Shown: positions 43,950 through 51,943 of the stretch, piece by piece
Layout: every line of letters starts with the position of its first letter
Numbering within the stretch: position 1 is the stretch's first letter
From: Candidatus Rokuibacteriota bacterium
GTDB lineage: Bacteria; Methylomirabilota; Methylomirabilia; Rokubacteriales; CSP1-6
Direction of reading: 5' to 3'
DNA length: 64,000 bases
NCBI GenBank assembly: GCA_003220225.1
Contig: QHRU01000034.1
Coordinates: 1-64,000 of the forward strand
Notes under the pieces: model-generated
Databases searched by the model: none
What the model was told of the DNA's origin: nothing
Seen by the model: only the letters and a program-made list of their open reading frames with translations
Translations under genes and position numbers: made by a program

Positions 43950-45796
43950 CGCATCGCTCCTTTCACGAGGCGCTCGAGCCATCGGTCGACGGTCACGAGG
44001 GACCAGACCTCCCAGCGCAGATCGCCCTCGCCGCGGCGATAGCGCTCCACCAGCCGCGCGGCGCCGTCGGGATGCACGTAGCGGGCGAGCCGTCCCGAGC
44101 GGTTCGCGAGCGGCGCTCCGCTCTCGCAGACGCGCCTCAGCGCGCGGTCGACCGGCTCGGTCCAGTCGCCCTTGCCCCGCCGGTCGCGTGTGCGCGGCGG
44201 CAGCAGGTCGGCGGCGGCGGTCCGGAGGAGACGCTTGCGCGTACCGTGGCTGGCGCGCCCGCGCCACGGGATCGCGAGCACCAGCTCGACCAGCCGGCTG
44301 TCGAGCAGCGGGTAACGCATCTCGAGGCCCGCGCGGGCGGCCCGGCGCTCCTCGGCCTCGAGCTTGAGGCCGTAGTACGGGCTCGTGATCGACAGGTAGG
44401 TTTGCCACTGCACGTGGGACGGCCACGGCGCGTCGTGTCGCGGGGTCCTCACGCGTCGACGCAGACGTACGCGGCGCGCCATCTCGGCGTCCATCCAGCG
44501 CGGCGGCACGCCCCGGAGCAGCCGCTTGCCCCAGTACCGGACGGCGGCGGGCGCCAGCATCGCTGCCGCGTCGAGCCCGACCTCACGCGCCGAGGCGCCG
44601 TACGCGCGGGCGAACGCGCGCACCTCGCGGGAGAACCCGAGCAGGCGGCCCCCGCGCAGCAGGTCGGCCAGGTAGCCCGGCTCATCGAGGAGCTGATCGC
44701 CGCCCTCGCCGGACAGCACGACACGGCAGCCCGCGGCGCCGATCGCGTCGAGACACCCCGCCATGGTGTGATGGCTGGGATCGACGATCGGCCCGCCGGC
44801 CGCATCGACCTCGGCGTCGAGACCGTCGAGCGGATCAGCGTCGAGCCGGCGCACCGCGTGGCCCTTGAGCCCGGTCGCCTCCGTCACGACGCGCGCCGGC
44901 TCACGCTCGTCCCCGGCGGGGTGGTCGGCGAAAAGTGTGAACGTCTGCAGCGGCGGCGAGCCCTCCCCGCGCTCCTCCCACGTTCGCCCGGCGGCGCAGA
45001 CGATGGCCGAGGAGTCGAGACCGCCGGAGAGCAGCGCGCCCACCGGCCAGTCGGTGCGCAGCCGCGCCGCGACCGCCTCGCGAAAGACCGCGCGGACGCG
45101 CTCGACATACTCGGCGTCCGAGCCGAGCGTCAGCGTGCGCGTGGGATCCAGCGCCCAATAGCGAAAGCAACGCAGGCCGTCGCCATCGACGATCAGCGCG
45201 TGGCCCGGCGGCAGGCGGTGGACGTCGCGCACCAGCGTGCGGTTCTCGTCGCCCGGCCGGAACTCGCGCAGCAGGAGGGCGAGCACCATCTCGTCGTCCG
45301 GCTCGGGACCATCGAGCGCGCGCAGCAGCGGCTCGGCCTCGGACGCGAATCGGAAGACGCCCTGCCGCCACACGTAGTGGAAGGGCTTGAGACCGAGGCG
45401 ATCCCGCGCGCAGAGTAGCCGGCGGCGCCGCGCGTCCCACAGCGCCAGCGCGAAGTCGCCGAGCAGTCGCGCCGGCAGCTCGTCGCCCCAGCGCGCGTAG
45501 CCGCGGAGCACCACGGCCTCGTCGCTCTCGTCAGCGCCGGCCTCGAGCTCGTCCCGATTGTCGAGCCGGCCGTCCCATACGAGCCGGACGGCGCCGGACG
45601 TGTCGGCAGCGGGATGGCGCACGGCGAGCGACGCGCGAGTCGTCGCGAGCAGCCGGTGCGCGAGCCCGATGCAGGCGTCCACCCACACGCCCGCGGCGTC
45701 GGTGCCTCGGTGCGCGAGCGCCGCCGACATCGCGGCGAGCTCGGCGGCCTCCACGACGCCGCCGTCGAGCCGGTAGACGCCCGCGATGCCGCTCAT
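43946..45796 (-). CDS. Lasso cyclase / asparagine synthetase-like protein, copy 1 (C)
   Basis: 616 residues related to AsnB. N-terminal Ntn-type glutaminase-like domain starts MSGIAGVY: the nucleophile Cys2 of true AsnB (MCGIAG) is Ser, so ammonia production is not expected. The synthetase domain has the pyrophosphate loop SGGLDSS at 257-263 and SGEGGDQ, needed to adenylate a carboxylate. Lasso cyclases use this to activate the ring Glu/Asp for attack by Gly1. It directly precedes the precursor gene (4-nt overlap), which makes it the best candidate for the cyclase of that peptide. ATG 45796 overlaps the stop of the second copy. Confidence 0.88.
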   Translation of the reverse strand: MSGIAGVYRLDGGVVEAAELAAMSAALAHRGTDAAGVWVDACIGLAHRLLATTRASLAVRHPAADTSGAVRLVWDGRLDNRDELEAGADESDEAVVLRGYARWGDELPARLLGDFALALWDARRRRLLCARDRLGLKPFHYVWRQGVFRFASEAEPLLRALDGPEPDDEMVLALLLREFRPGDENRTLVRDVHRLPPGHALIVDGDGLRCFRYWALDPTRTLTLGSDAEYVERVRAVFREAVAARLRTDWPVGALLSGGLDSSAIVCAAGRTWEERGEGSPPLQTFTLFADHPAGDEREPARVVTEATGLKGHAVRRLDADPLDGLDAEVDAAGGPIVDPSHHTMAGCLDAIGAAGCRVVLSGEGGDQLLDEPGYLADLLRGGRLLGFSREVRAFARAYGASAREVGLDAAAMLAPAAVRYWGKRLLRGVPPRWMDAEMARRVRLRRRVRTPRHDAPWPSHVQWQTYLSITSPYYGLKLEAEERRAARAGLEMRYPLLDSRLVELVLAIPWRGRASHGTRKRLLRTAAADLLPPRTRDRRGKGDWTEPVDRALRRVCESGAPLANRSGRLARYVHPDGAARLVERYRRGEGDLRWEVWSLVTVDRWLERLVKGAMR

Positions 45797-47520
45797 GGCG
45801 TGAACGTCCGCCGCAGCCACGTCTCGAGCAGCAGGAAGCTCCACAGACGCGCGCCATGAGGCGCGCCGCGCGCCAGATACGCGTCACGCATCCGCTCGGC
45901 CTCCGCCCGGTCGACGTAGTCGAACACACGCGCGTCGGGGCGGAACAGGCCGCGCTCGAGCATCGCCGCGTCCCGGCGGAGCTGCGCGGCACCGTCGGGC
46001 GACGGCACGTGCTCCCCCGGGCGCTCGATCGTGCGCAGCGGCATCCGGCAGCCGAGGGCCCGCTGGACGAATTGCTTGCGGTATCCATGGCGTACGAGGA
46101 CGGCGGGCGGCGTGGCGAGGAAGCACTCGACGACCCGGCGGTCGAGATAGGGATGCCGCAGCTCGATGCCCAGCGCCGCGGACTCCGCGTCGAGCTTCTC
46201 GAGGGCCATCGTGAAGCTCGGAGCGGTCAGCGCACGCCAGCTGGCGGCCGCCATGCGCGTCTCGAAGCGTGGACCGCCACCCTCACCGGGCCACGGCCGC
46301 CGCGCCCGGGCCAGGCGCGGCCGCAGCCAGCGCGGCAGGCGTCGGAGCGCGAGGCGGCGCACCGCGCGGCGCGGACCCGGGGGCAGCGCGGTCCGGAGGA
46401 CGTCCGTGCTCGCGCGCCAGCCATCGTGCCCGTAGGCGCGGGCGAGCGCGGCGGCCTCGCGCCAGGCGCGGATCGGGCGCAGCGAGCCCAGGAGATCACC
46501 GATCGCGCCCCGCTCCGCGGCGCTCGACAGCTCGTCGCCGCCGATGCCGGTGAGCAGCACGCGGAACTCGTGGGCGGCGTCCGCGTCGAACAGCACCGAC
46601 AGTACCGGGTAGCCCTCGTCGTTCGGTGGCTCCGGAGAGGCGGTCAGAATCTCGAGGATGGAGACGTTCGTGCACGTGCGCGGCGGCGCGATGGCGCCGG
46701 CCGCCATGAGGAACGCGATCGCCTCCCAGTCCTCGGCCAGCAGCCCCTCGTGCAGGACGGTCGCGCTCGCCAGCGGTCTGGCATCCCGGCCGCGGACGGC
46801 GCCGGCCACGGCCGCGATCAGCGTCGAATCGATGCCGCCGCTCAGCAGCACGCCCGCCGCCGAGGCGTCGCTCAGGCGGTCGCGCACCGACTCGAGCAGG
46901 CAGGCGGCAAAGTTCGCCGCGTGGTCCTCCTCGCTGACGCCGGGCGCGGAGGCCGCGGGCCTCCAGTAACGGTGGAGCGACAGGCCGCGCTTGCCCACGG
47001 TGAGGACATGACCAGGCGGCACGCGGCGGATGCCCTCGAAGAACGTCGCGCCGGGATCGCGGAAGTCCATCAGGAGATAGTCGGCGATCGTGGACGCGTC
47101 GGGGCGTCGCACAACCGCTGCGTCCTCCAGCAGCGCGCCGACCTCGGAGGCGAACAGCAGACGGCGACCATCCCAGTGGTAATAGAGCGGCTTGACGCCG
47201 AACGCGTCGCGCGCGCAGAGGAGGGTCTTCGACCGCGCGTCCCACGCCGCGACCGCGAATTCGCCCCGGGCATGCTCGAAACGTGCCGGCTGATCGAGTC
47301 GACCGTCCCAGACGAAGACCCGTCCGTCGGTGTCCGCGAACGGCTGCTTGTCCTCGGGCGTTGCCGCCGCCAGGCGGCGATGAGCGAGACCGACCGGGCC
47401 CGCGACCCAGCGGCTCTCGCCGTCCGGACCCCGGTGCGCCAGCGCGCGCGCCATGCGGCCGATCAGCGCGGGGTCGGCCGGCCGCCCATCGAGGTGCACG
47501 GCGCCGGCGATGCCGCTCAT
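45793..47520 (-). CDS. Lasso cyclase / asparagine synthetase-like protein, copy 2 (C')
   Basis: 575 residues, a diverged paralogue of the adjacent gene. It also starts MSGIAGAV without the glutaminase Cys and keeps the pyrophosphate loop SGGIDST (227-233), but reads TGIGGDE where copy 1 has SGEGGDQ. C-terminal HGYRKQFVQRALG matches the region of copy 1 with HGTRKRLLRTAA. Both copies look intact. The second copy may form a pair with the first, act on another peptide or be a relaxed duplicate. ATG 47520 overlaps the B2 stop by 4 nt. Confidence 0.88.
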   Translation of the reverse strand: MSGIAGAVHLDGRPADPALIGRMARALAHRGPDGESRWVAGPVGLAHRRLAAATPEDKQPFADTDGRVFVWDGRLDQPARFEHARGEFAVAAWDARSKTLLCARDAFGVKPLYYHWDGRRLLFASEVGALLEDAAVVRRPDASTIADYLLMDFRDPGATFFEGIRRVPPGHVLTVGKRGLSLHRYWRPAASAPGVSEEDHAANFAACLLESVRDRLSDASAAGVLLSGGIDSTLIAAVAGAVRGRDARPLASATVLHEGLLAEDWEAIAFLMAAGAIAPPRTCTNVSILEILTASPEPPNDEGYPVLSVLFDADAAHEFRVLLTGIGGDELSSAAERGAIGDLLGSLRPIRAWREAAALARAYGHDGWRASTDVLRTALPPGPRRAVRRLALRRLPRWLRPRLARARRPWPGEGGGPRFETRMAAASWRALTAPSFTMALEKLDAESAALGIELRHPYLDRRVVECFLATPPAVLVRHGYRKQFVQRALGCRMPLRTIERPGEHVPSPDGAAQLRRDAAMLERGLFRPDARVFDYVDRAEAERMRDAYLARGAPHGARLWSFLLLETWLRRTFTP

Positions 47521-47927
47521 CGCGCCGGGACCGGGACGCCGACGATTGGCGTGTAGCCGTCGTCGATCGTATCGATCAGCGGTCGCCCGGCGCACTCGAG
47601 CCACGCGTGAGCGGAGAGCCGGTCGGCGTGTCGCGCGACGCCGATACGCAGCGTGGCGGGCGTCCCCTGCCACGCCAGGAGCCAGGCGGTCACCATCGCC
47701 ATCGGCAGACAGCGCGTCCCTGGGACGCGCCGGCCGGCGACCGTGACGAGCCACGCGACCCGCTCCGGCGCCAGCGCGGGGCGGCGCCGGCACGGGGACA
47801 CGGTCAAGAGTCGGCGGAGCGGGAGGACACGCAGCAGCAGCGGTGCGAGGGCGAGGAGCGCCCAGGCGAGTATCAGCGTTCGCCGCTCGGCCGGGCTCAG
47901 CCGCCGCAGGCTAGCGAGCCAGCCCAT
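47517..47927 (-). CDS. Lasso-peptide biosynthesis B2 protein (leader peptidase)
   Basis: 136 residues with a transglutaminase-like fold. The catalytic Cys73 is in VPGTRCLPMAM, His107 in RLSAHAWLECAG and Asp119 in PLIDTIDDG; CLPxA and HAWLE are standard in lasso B2 proteases. An N-terminal hydrophobic stretch (LILAWALLALAPLLL) is common in the family. It removes the leader at the Thr-x|Gly site. It overlaps the B1 gene by 17 nt. Confidence 0.93.
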   Translation of the reverse strand: MGWLASLRRLSPAERRTLILAWALLALAPLLLRVLPLRRLLTVSPCRRRPALAPERVAWLVTVAGRRVPGTRCLPMAMVTAWLLAWQGTPATLRIGVARHADRLSAHAWLECAGRPLIDTIDDGYTPIVGVPVPAR

Positions 47928-48201
47928 CGTCCAGCTCGACGAGCTCGTTGTCCCGCAGGGCCTCGAGGAACCGGGAGAGATCCGCTTCGCAGGTGTCGGC
48001 GGCGACCTCGTACTCGGCGGTCAGCGTCCCGACGATCTCGGCCGCCGAGCGGCCGCCGTCGATGAGTCCCCAGATGCGGCTGCCCACCGCATCGAGGCCG
48101 AAATAGACGCCTGTGCTGAGATTCAGCAGCACGAGCTCGCCCGCCAGGTCGCGGAAAACGACGTCCTTCCGGATGCGGGTGCGCGCCTCCCGGCCGGGCA
48201 T
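47911..48201 (-). CDS. PqqD-family RRE protein (lasso B1)
   Basis: 96 residues. PqqD-like winged-helix fold: VVFRDLAGELVLLNLSTGVYFGLDAVGSRIWGLID (read in parts) and AEIVGTLTAEYEV, then a helical C-terminal end FLEALRDNELVEL. In lasso systems this RiPP recognition element binds the YxxPxL leader motif and hands the precursor to B2 and C. First gene of the cluster; ATG 48201 lies 6 nt after a TAGGCT hexamer, so the operon mRNA may be leaderless. Confidence 0.92.
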   Translation of the reverse strand: MPGREARTRIRKDVVFRDLAGELVLLNLSTGVYFGLDAVGSRIWGLIDGGRSAAEIVGTLTAEYEVAADTCEADLSRFLEALRDNELVELDDGLAR

Positions 48202-48207
48202 GGCGGC

Positions 48208-48213
48208 AGCCTA
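48208..48213 (-). promoter_or_regulatory. -10-like element TAGGCT, 6 nt before the lasso operon
   Basis: TAGGCT on the minus strand, then GCCGCC, then ATG 48201. A weak -35 (TTTCTG at 48237-48232) lies 18 bp upstream. Best candidate for the lasso operon promoter. Confidence 0.45.
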
Positions 48214-48303
48214 GCATGCTCTCGCGCGCGGCAGAAACCGCCGTGTGCGCGCGAGGGATAACCATCACGCTCCGGCCGGACTTCATCGTATGATCGGAGT
48301 CGC

Positions 48304-49920
48304 GTGAGCGAAGCGACCCGGTGGCCCGAGACCCGCGTACGGCACGGAGCCGTCGCCACCCCTCACGCTCTCGCCTCCGATGCCGGCCTCGAGATCCTCC
48401 GGGCCGGCGGCAACGCCGTTGACGCCGCCATCGCCGCCGCCGCCACGCTCGCCGTCGTCTCTCCGCACATGAACGGCGTCGGCGGCGACAACGTGTGGCT
48501 CATCCACGACGCCGTGCGCGGCCGCCTCCGCGCGCTCAACGCCGCCGGCCGCTCCGCCGCCGCCGCCGACCTCGAGGACTACCGCGCGCGCTTCGGGACG
48601 TCGATCCCCGCGCGCGGCGGCGCCGCCGCCCTCACCGTGCCCGGCGCGGTCTCCGGCTGGTGGGCGGCGCACCGGTACAGCCGTGAGGTGATGACGTCGC
48701 CGGTCGCCTGGGCGACCCTCCTCGAGCGCGCGATCGGCCACGCCCGCGACGGCATCGACGTCTCGGCGGGCCAGCGACGGGTAACGGCGGCGACGCCGGC
48801 GCTGTTCGACGCCCGGGCGGATGACGACGTGCGGCGCACGCTCTGGCCGCTCTACCATCCCGAGCGCTTCGCCGACGGCCGGCTCACGCAGCCCGCGCTG
48901 GCCGCCACGCTGAGCGCCGTCGCGCGCGGCGGCGCCGACGAGTTCTATCGCGGCCCGCTCGGGCAGCGGCTGGCCGCCGGCGCCGCCGGCGTCGGCAGCC
49001 CGCTGACCGTGGACGACCTCGCCAAGCACGAGGCGGCCTGGGCGGAGCCGCTGCGGCTGCCATACCGCGGCGGCGAGGCCGCGAGCGTTCCGCCGCCGAC
49101 GCAGGGCTTCGCGGCCCTCGCGATCCTCGGCCTCCTCGAGGGCTTCGACCTCGCGTCGCTGGACGACGCCGACCTCGTGCACCTGACGGTCGAGGCCACG
49201 AAGCTCGCGTTCGAGGACCGCGACCGCTGGCTCACGGATCCTGACGTCGTGGACGTGCCGGTGGCGGTCGCCCTCGATCGCGAGCGGCTCACCGAGCGCC
49301 GGCGTCTCATTTCCCGGCGCGCCGCACGCAGGGTCGACGGGCCACCCGCCGCGGGCGACACGGTCGCCGTCATGACGGCGGACCACGCGGGCAACGCCGT
49401 CTCGATGATCCAGAGCCTCTACCACGAGTTCGGCGCCGGCGTGGTGGCCGGCGAGACCGGCGTGCTGCTGCAGAACCGCGGCGCGTTCTTCTCGCTGGAC
49501 CCGACGCATCCGAACCGCCTGGCGCCGCGCAAGCGGACGGCCACGACGTTGATCCCGTCGATGTACCTCGTCGGGGGCCGGCCGCGCTTCGTCTACGGCA
49601 CGATGGGCGGCGAGGGCCAGCCGCAGACCCAGGCGGCGCTCGTCGCCCGACTGGTGGACCGCGGGCTCGGGCCGCAGGCGGCGGTGGAGGCGCCGCGGTG
49701 GCTGTTCGGTCGCACGTGGGGCGAGCCGACGAAGGCGCTGCGGCTCGAGTCGCGCTTCGACGATGCGGTGGCCGAGCGCCTTCGCGAGCGCGGCCACCAG
49801 GTGCAGGTCGTGGAGCCGTGGAGCGATCTCATGGGCCACGCCCAGGCCATCGCGCTCGACACCGATGGTCTGCGTGCGGGCTCCGACCCCCGCGCCGATG
49901 GCGCGGCGAAAGGCTGGTGA
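48304..49920 (+). CDS. Gamma-glutamyltransferase family protein
   Basis: 538-residue Ntn hydrolase. Family marks: HALASDAGLEILRAGGNAVDAAIAAA (in parts), GVGGDNVWLI, the autoprocessing nucleophile Thr353 in GDTVAVMTAD followed by GNAVS, and the GTMGGEGQPQTQ oxyanion segment. No signal peptide is visible, unlike E. coli GGT, so it may be cytoplasmic. The TTH motif of classical GGT reads TVA, so the donor may differ from glutathione. GTG 48304 start; TATGAT lies 9 nt upstream. Divergent from the lasso operon. Confidence 0.88.
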   Translation: MSEATRWPETRVRHGAVATPHALASDAGLEILRAGGNAVDAAIAAAATLAVVSPHMNGVGGDNVWLIHDAVRGRLRALNAAGRSAAAADLEDYRARFGTSIPARGGAAALTVPGAVSGWWAAHRYSREVMTSPVAWATLLERAIGHARDGIDVSAGQRRVTAATPALFDARADDDVRRTLWPLYHPERFADGRLTQPALAATLSAVARGGADEFYRGPLGQRLAAGAAGVGSPLTVDDLAKHEAAWAEPLRLPYRGGEAASVPPPTQGFAALAILGLLEGFDLASLDDADLVHLTVEATKLAFEDRDRWLTDPDVVDVPVAVALDRERLTERRRLISRRAARRVDGPPAAGDTVAVMTADHAGNAVSMIQSLYHEFGAGVVAGETGVLLQNRGAFFSLDPTHPNRLAPRKRTATTLIPSMYLVGGRPRFVYGTMGGEGQPQTQAALVARLVDRGLGPQAAVEAPRWLFGRTWGEPTKALRLESRFDDAVAERLRERGHQVQVVEPWSDLMGHAQAIALDTDGLRAGSDPRADGAAKGW

Positions 49921-49922
49921 CT

Positions 49923-50705
49923 ATGTCCGCGTGGCGGTGGGGTGTCTACCGGGTCTCGTACTACATCGGCAGGGGCCTGATCCGCGCGGCGCGCATCCTC
50001 GCCTACGCGACGGCGGGCGTGCTCACGCGCAAGGAGCTCGGGCGCGCGGCGGCGGGACGCTGGAGCGACTTCGGGATCGACGAGACCTACGTCCTCTCGG
50101 GACTCTTCACCTGGGAGGAGAACTTCTACTTCCGATTCCTCAAGCCGGACGATCACATCCTCATCGTCGGCGCCGGCTCCGGTCGCGACCTGATCGGCCT
50201 GCGCCGCGCCGGATATCGCGCGGACGGTCTCGAGCCGTCGGCGTCGGCGGTCGCTCTCGCGCGCGCCATGTGCGCGACGGCGGGGGTCGAGGCGGATTTC
50301 CACGTCGGCTGGATCGAGACGACACCGATCACCGAGAAGTACGACGTCTTCATCTTCTCCTGGTACTGCTACAGCTACATCCCCGATCGCGGGACGCGCG
50401 TCGGCGCGCTGCGCGCGGCCAGCAAGCACCTGGCGCCCGGCGGGCGCATCATCCTGAGCTACACCGTGACCGAGCCGGTGACACGGTACCTGCCGCGCGC
50501 GGTCGCCGCCCGCGTCGGCCGGCTCGCGGGAGCCGACTGGACGCCGCTGCCCACCGACATCATCATGTTCGAGCACGGGGGTCTGCACTTCGAGCACCAG
50601 TTCCTGCCCGGCGAGATCGAGTACGAGGTGCAGGAGGCGGGGCTGCGCATCGCCGCGCACCAGGTGGGCGACGACGGGCTGATCATGCTCATGGCGGACG
50701 ACTGA
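49923..50705 (+). CDS. Class I AdoMet-dependent methyltransferase
   Basis: 260 residues. AdoMet-binding motif I ILIVGAGSGRDLIGLRRAGY, motif II GLEPSASAVALAR, and the post-motif FIFSWYCYSYIPDRGTRVGALRAASKHLAPGG. The N-terminal 60 residues are a separate helical segment (VYRVSYYIGRGLIRAARILAYATAG). The substrate is unknown. ATG 49923 is 2 nt after the gamma-glutamyltransferase stop, and its 3' end overlaps the end of the opposite cytochrome gene by 17 nt. Confidence 0.87.
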   Translation: MSAWRWGVYRVSYYIGRGLIRAARILAYATAGVLTRKELGRAAAGRWSDFGIDETYVLSGLFTWEENFYFRFLKPDDHILIVGAGSGRDLIGLRRAGYRADGLEPSASAVALARAMCATAGVEADFHVGWIETTPITEKYDVFIFSWYCYSYIPDRGTRVGALRAASKHLAPGGRIILSYTVTEPVTRYLPRAVAARVGRLAGADWTPLPTDIIMFEHGGLHFEHQFLPGEIEYEVQEAGLRIAAHQVGDDGLIMLMADD

Positions 50706-51909
50706 ACCCGACCTTCGGGGGGACAAGCGCCTCGAAGACCGTGAAGACCGAGCGGCGCGTCTCGTCGAGCGCGCGCCGCACGTCGTCCTCGCCGCCGCCC
50801 GCGCCCTGGCGGAGCAGCGCCGTGAAAAACGCCGTGTAGAACGCGTCCGGGTAGACGATCACGCTGAAGCGCGCCGCCGCCGCGCCGCCCTCGAGCGCGC
50901 GCGCGTAGGCCAGCTCGGCGCGCTCGCCCGGCGCCAGCCGTGTGTCCGACACTTCCCGCTCGAGATCGAGCGTGACCTCGCGGCCGATCCGGCGCTCCAC
51001 GCGCGTGCCGGCGAGCGCGCGCCCCGCGGCGTCCACCAGCTCGGCGCGCAGGAGCACGAGCGGCGTGACGTACGTCGGAAACCGGTGGCCGACGCCGCTG
51101 TTCTCGACGACGAGTCGCGCGGCCACCGTCCCCGCGGCGTGCGGCGGGGTCTCGACGAGCGTGATCGTGAGGCCGCCGCGCACCATGTCGGCGTCGTGGA
51201 TGCCGCGCCAGAGATGACGGCGGTCCGGCATGTGGCAGTCCTGGCACTGCACGCCCGCGGCCGCGAAGCGGCTCGCCTTCCACTCCGCGTAGGTGTTCTC
51301 GAGCAGCGTGCCGTTCAGCGCGTAGCCCTCGGGGCCGAACTGGTGGCAGCCGCGGCAGAACTCCGAGGCCAGATAGGCGGGCGTACGCGTCACCCCGCCG
51401 TGCGGCAGCGTCTCGCGCGGCGCCGCGGCGGCGAGCGAGCCGTCGCGCCGCGGTGGACCGAAGCGCTCGTGGCCGCGGACGTGGCACGCCGCGCACGGGA
51501 TCCCGCGCGCGCGCAGCGCCGGGTCGAAGGCGGGGTTCCGGGCGAGCGCGCCGGGCACGAGCGGCGCCTGCTCGGCGAGCGGCGCGTGGCAGTTCTGGCA
51601 GGCGAGGGCCGCCGCCGGCTCGCGTACGAGCAGCTCGGCGAGCTGGCCGGCCACGCCCGGGCCCATGGCCGCCGCGTGCGTGCTCGTGCGCCAGTCGGCG
51701 AGCTGCGCGGGATGACACGTGCCGCACGCCTCGGGGGCCAGCGACGCCTCGAGCGGCGTGAAGCGCGCCGGCGGCGGTCCCTGCGCGGCCAGCGGCACGC
51801 GCCAGTGGCGCGCGACGAACGACTCGACGGACTCCGCGCGCGCGCCGAGCGCGCCCGCGGCGCAGCCCGCGACGAGCAGAGCCCACGCTGGCCACGCGCG
51901 CGATCGCAT
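50689..51909 (-). CDS. Pentahaem c-type cytochrome (cytochrome c554/c-prime-like)
   Basis: 406 residues, exported (signal MRSRAWPAWALLVAGCAAGALGARA, read in parts; the Cys could also make it a lipoprotein). Five CxxCH haem sites: CGTCH, CQNCH, CAACH, CRGCH and CQDCH. The C-terminal 150 residues have no haem site and look like a beta-sandwich (GLTITLVETPPHAAG, NSGVGHRFPTYVTPL). Such proteins serve as periplasmic electron carriers or reductases. ATG 51909 was preferred over ATG 51921. The tail overlaps the methyltransferase end. Confidence 0.88.
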   Translation of the reverse strand: MRSRAWPAWALLVAGCAAGALGARAESVESFVARHWRVPLAAQGPPPARFTPLEASLAPEACGTCHPAQLADWRTSTHAAAMGPGVAGQLAELLVREPAAALACQNCHAPLAEQAPLVPGALARNPAFDPALRARGIPCAACHVRGHERFGPPRRDGSLAAAAPRETLPHGGVTRTPAYLASEFCRGCHQFGPEGYALNGTLLENTYAEWKASRFAAAGVQCQDCHMPDRRHLWRGIHDADMVRGGLTITLVETPPHAAGTVAARLVVENSGVGHRFPTYVTPLVLLRAELVDAAGRALAGTRVERRIGREVTLDLEREVSDTRLAPGERAELAYARALEGGAAAARFSVIVYPDAFYTAFFTALLRQGAGGGEDDVRRALDETRRSVFTVFEALVPPKVGFSRPP

Positions 51910-51931
51910 GGGCACCACCATAGCAGGCGGC

Positions 51932-51937
51932 TAGAAT
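51932..51937 (+). promoter_or_regulatory. -10 element TAGAAT, 6 nt before the DUF2877 gene
   Basis: TAGAAT then GCTGCC then ATG 51944. Lies in the 34-bp space between two divergent genes; predicts a leaderless mRNA. Confidence 0.55.
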
Positions 51938-51943
51938 GCTGCC

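Noticed and set aside
41754-48303. A second lasso precursor to match the second cyclase
   Set aside because: Gene junctions in the cluster are 0-12 bp and the 102 bp upstream of B1 contain no short ORF with YxxPxL and a Gly/Asp-Glu core.
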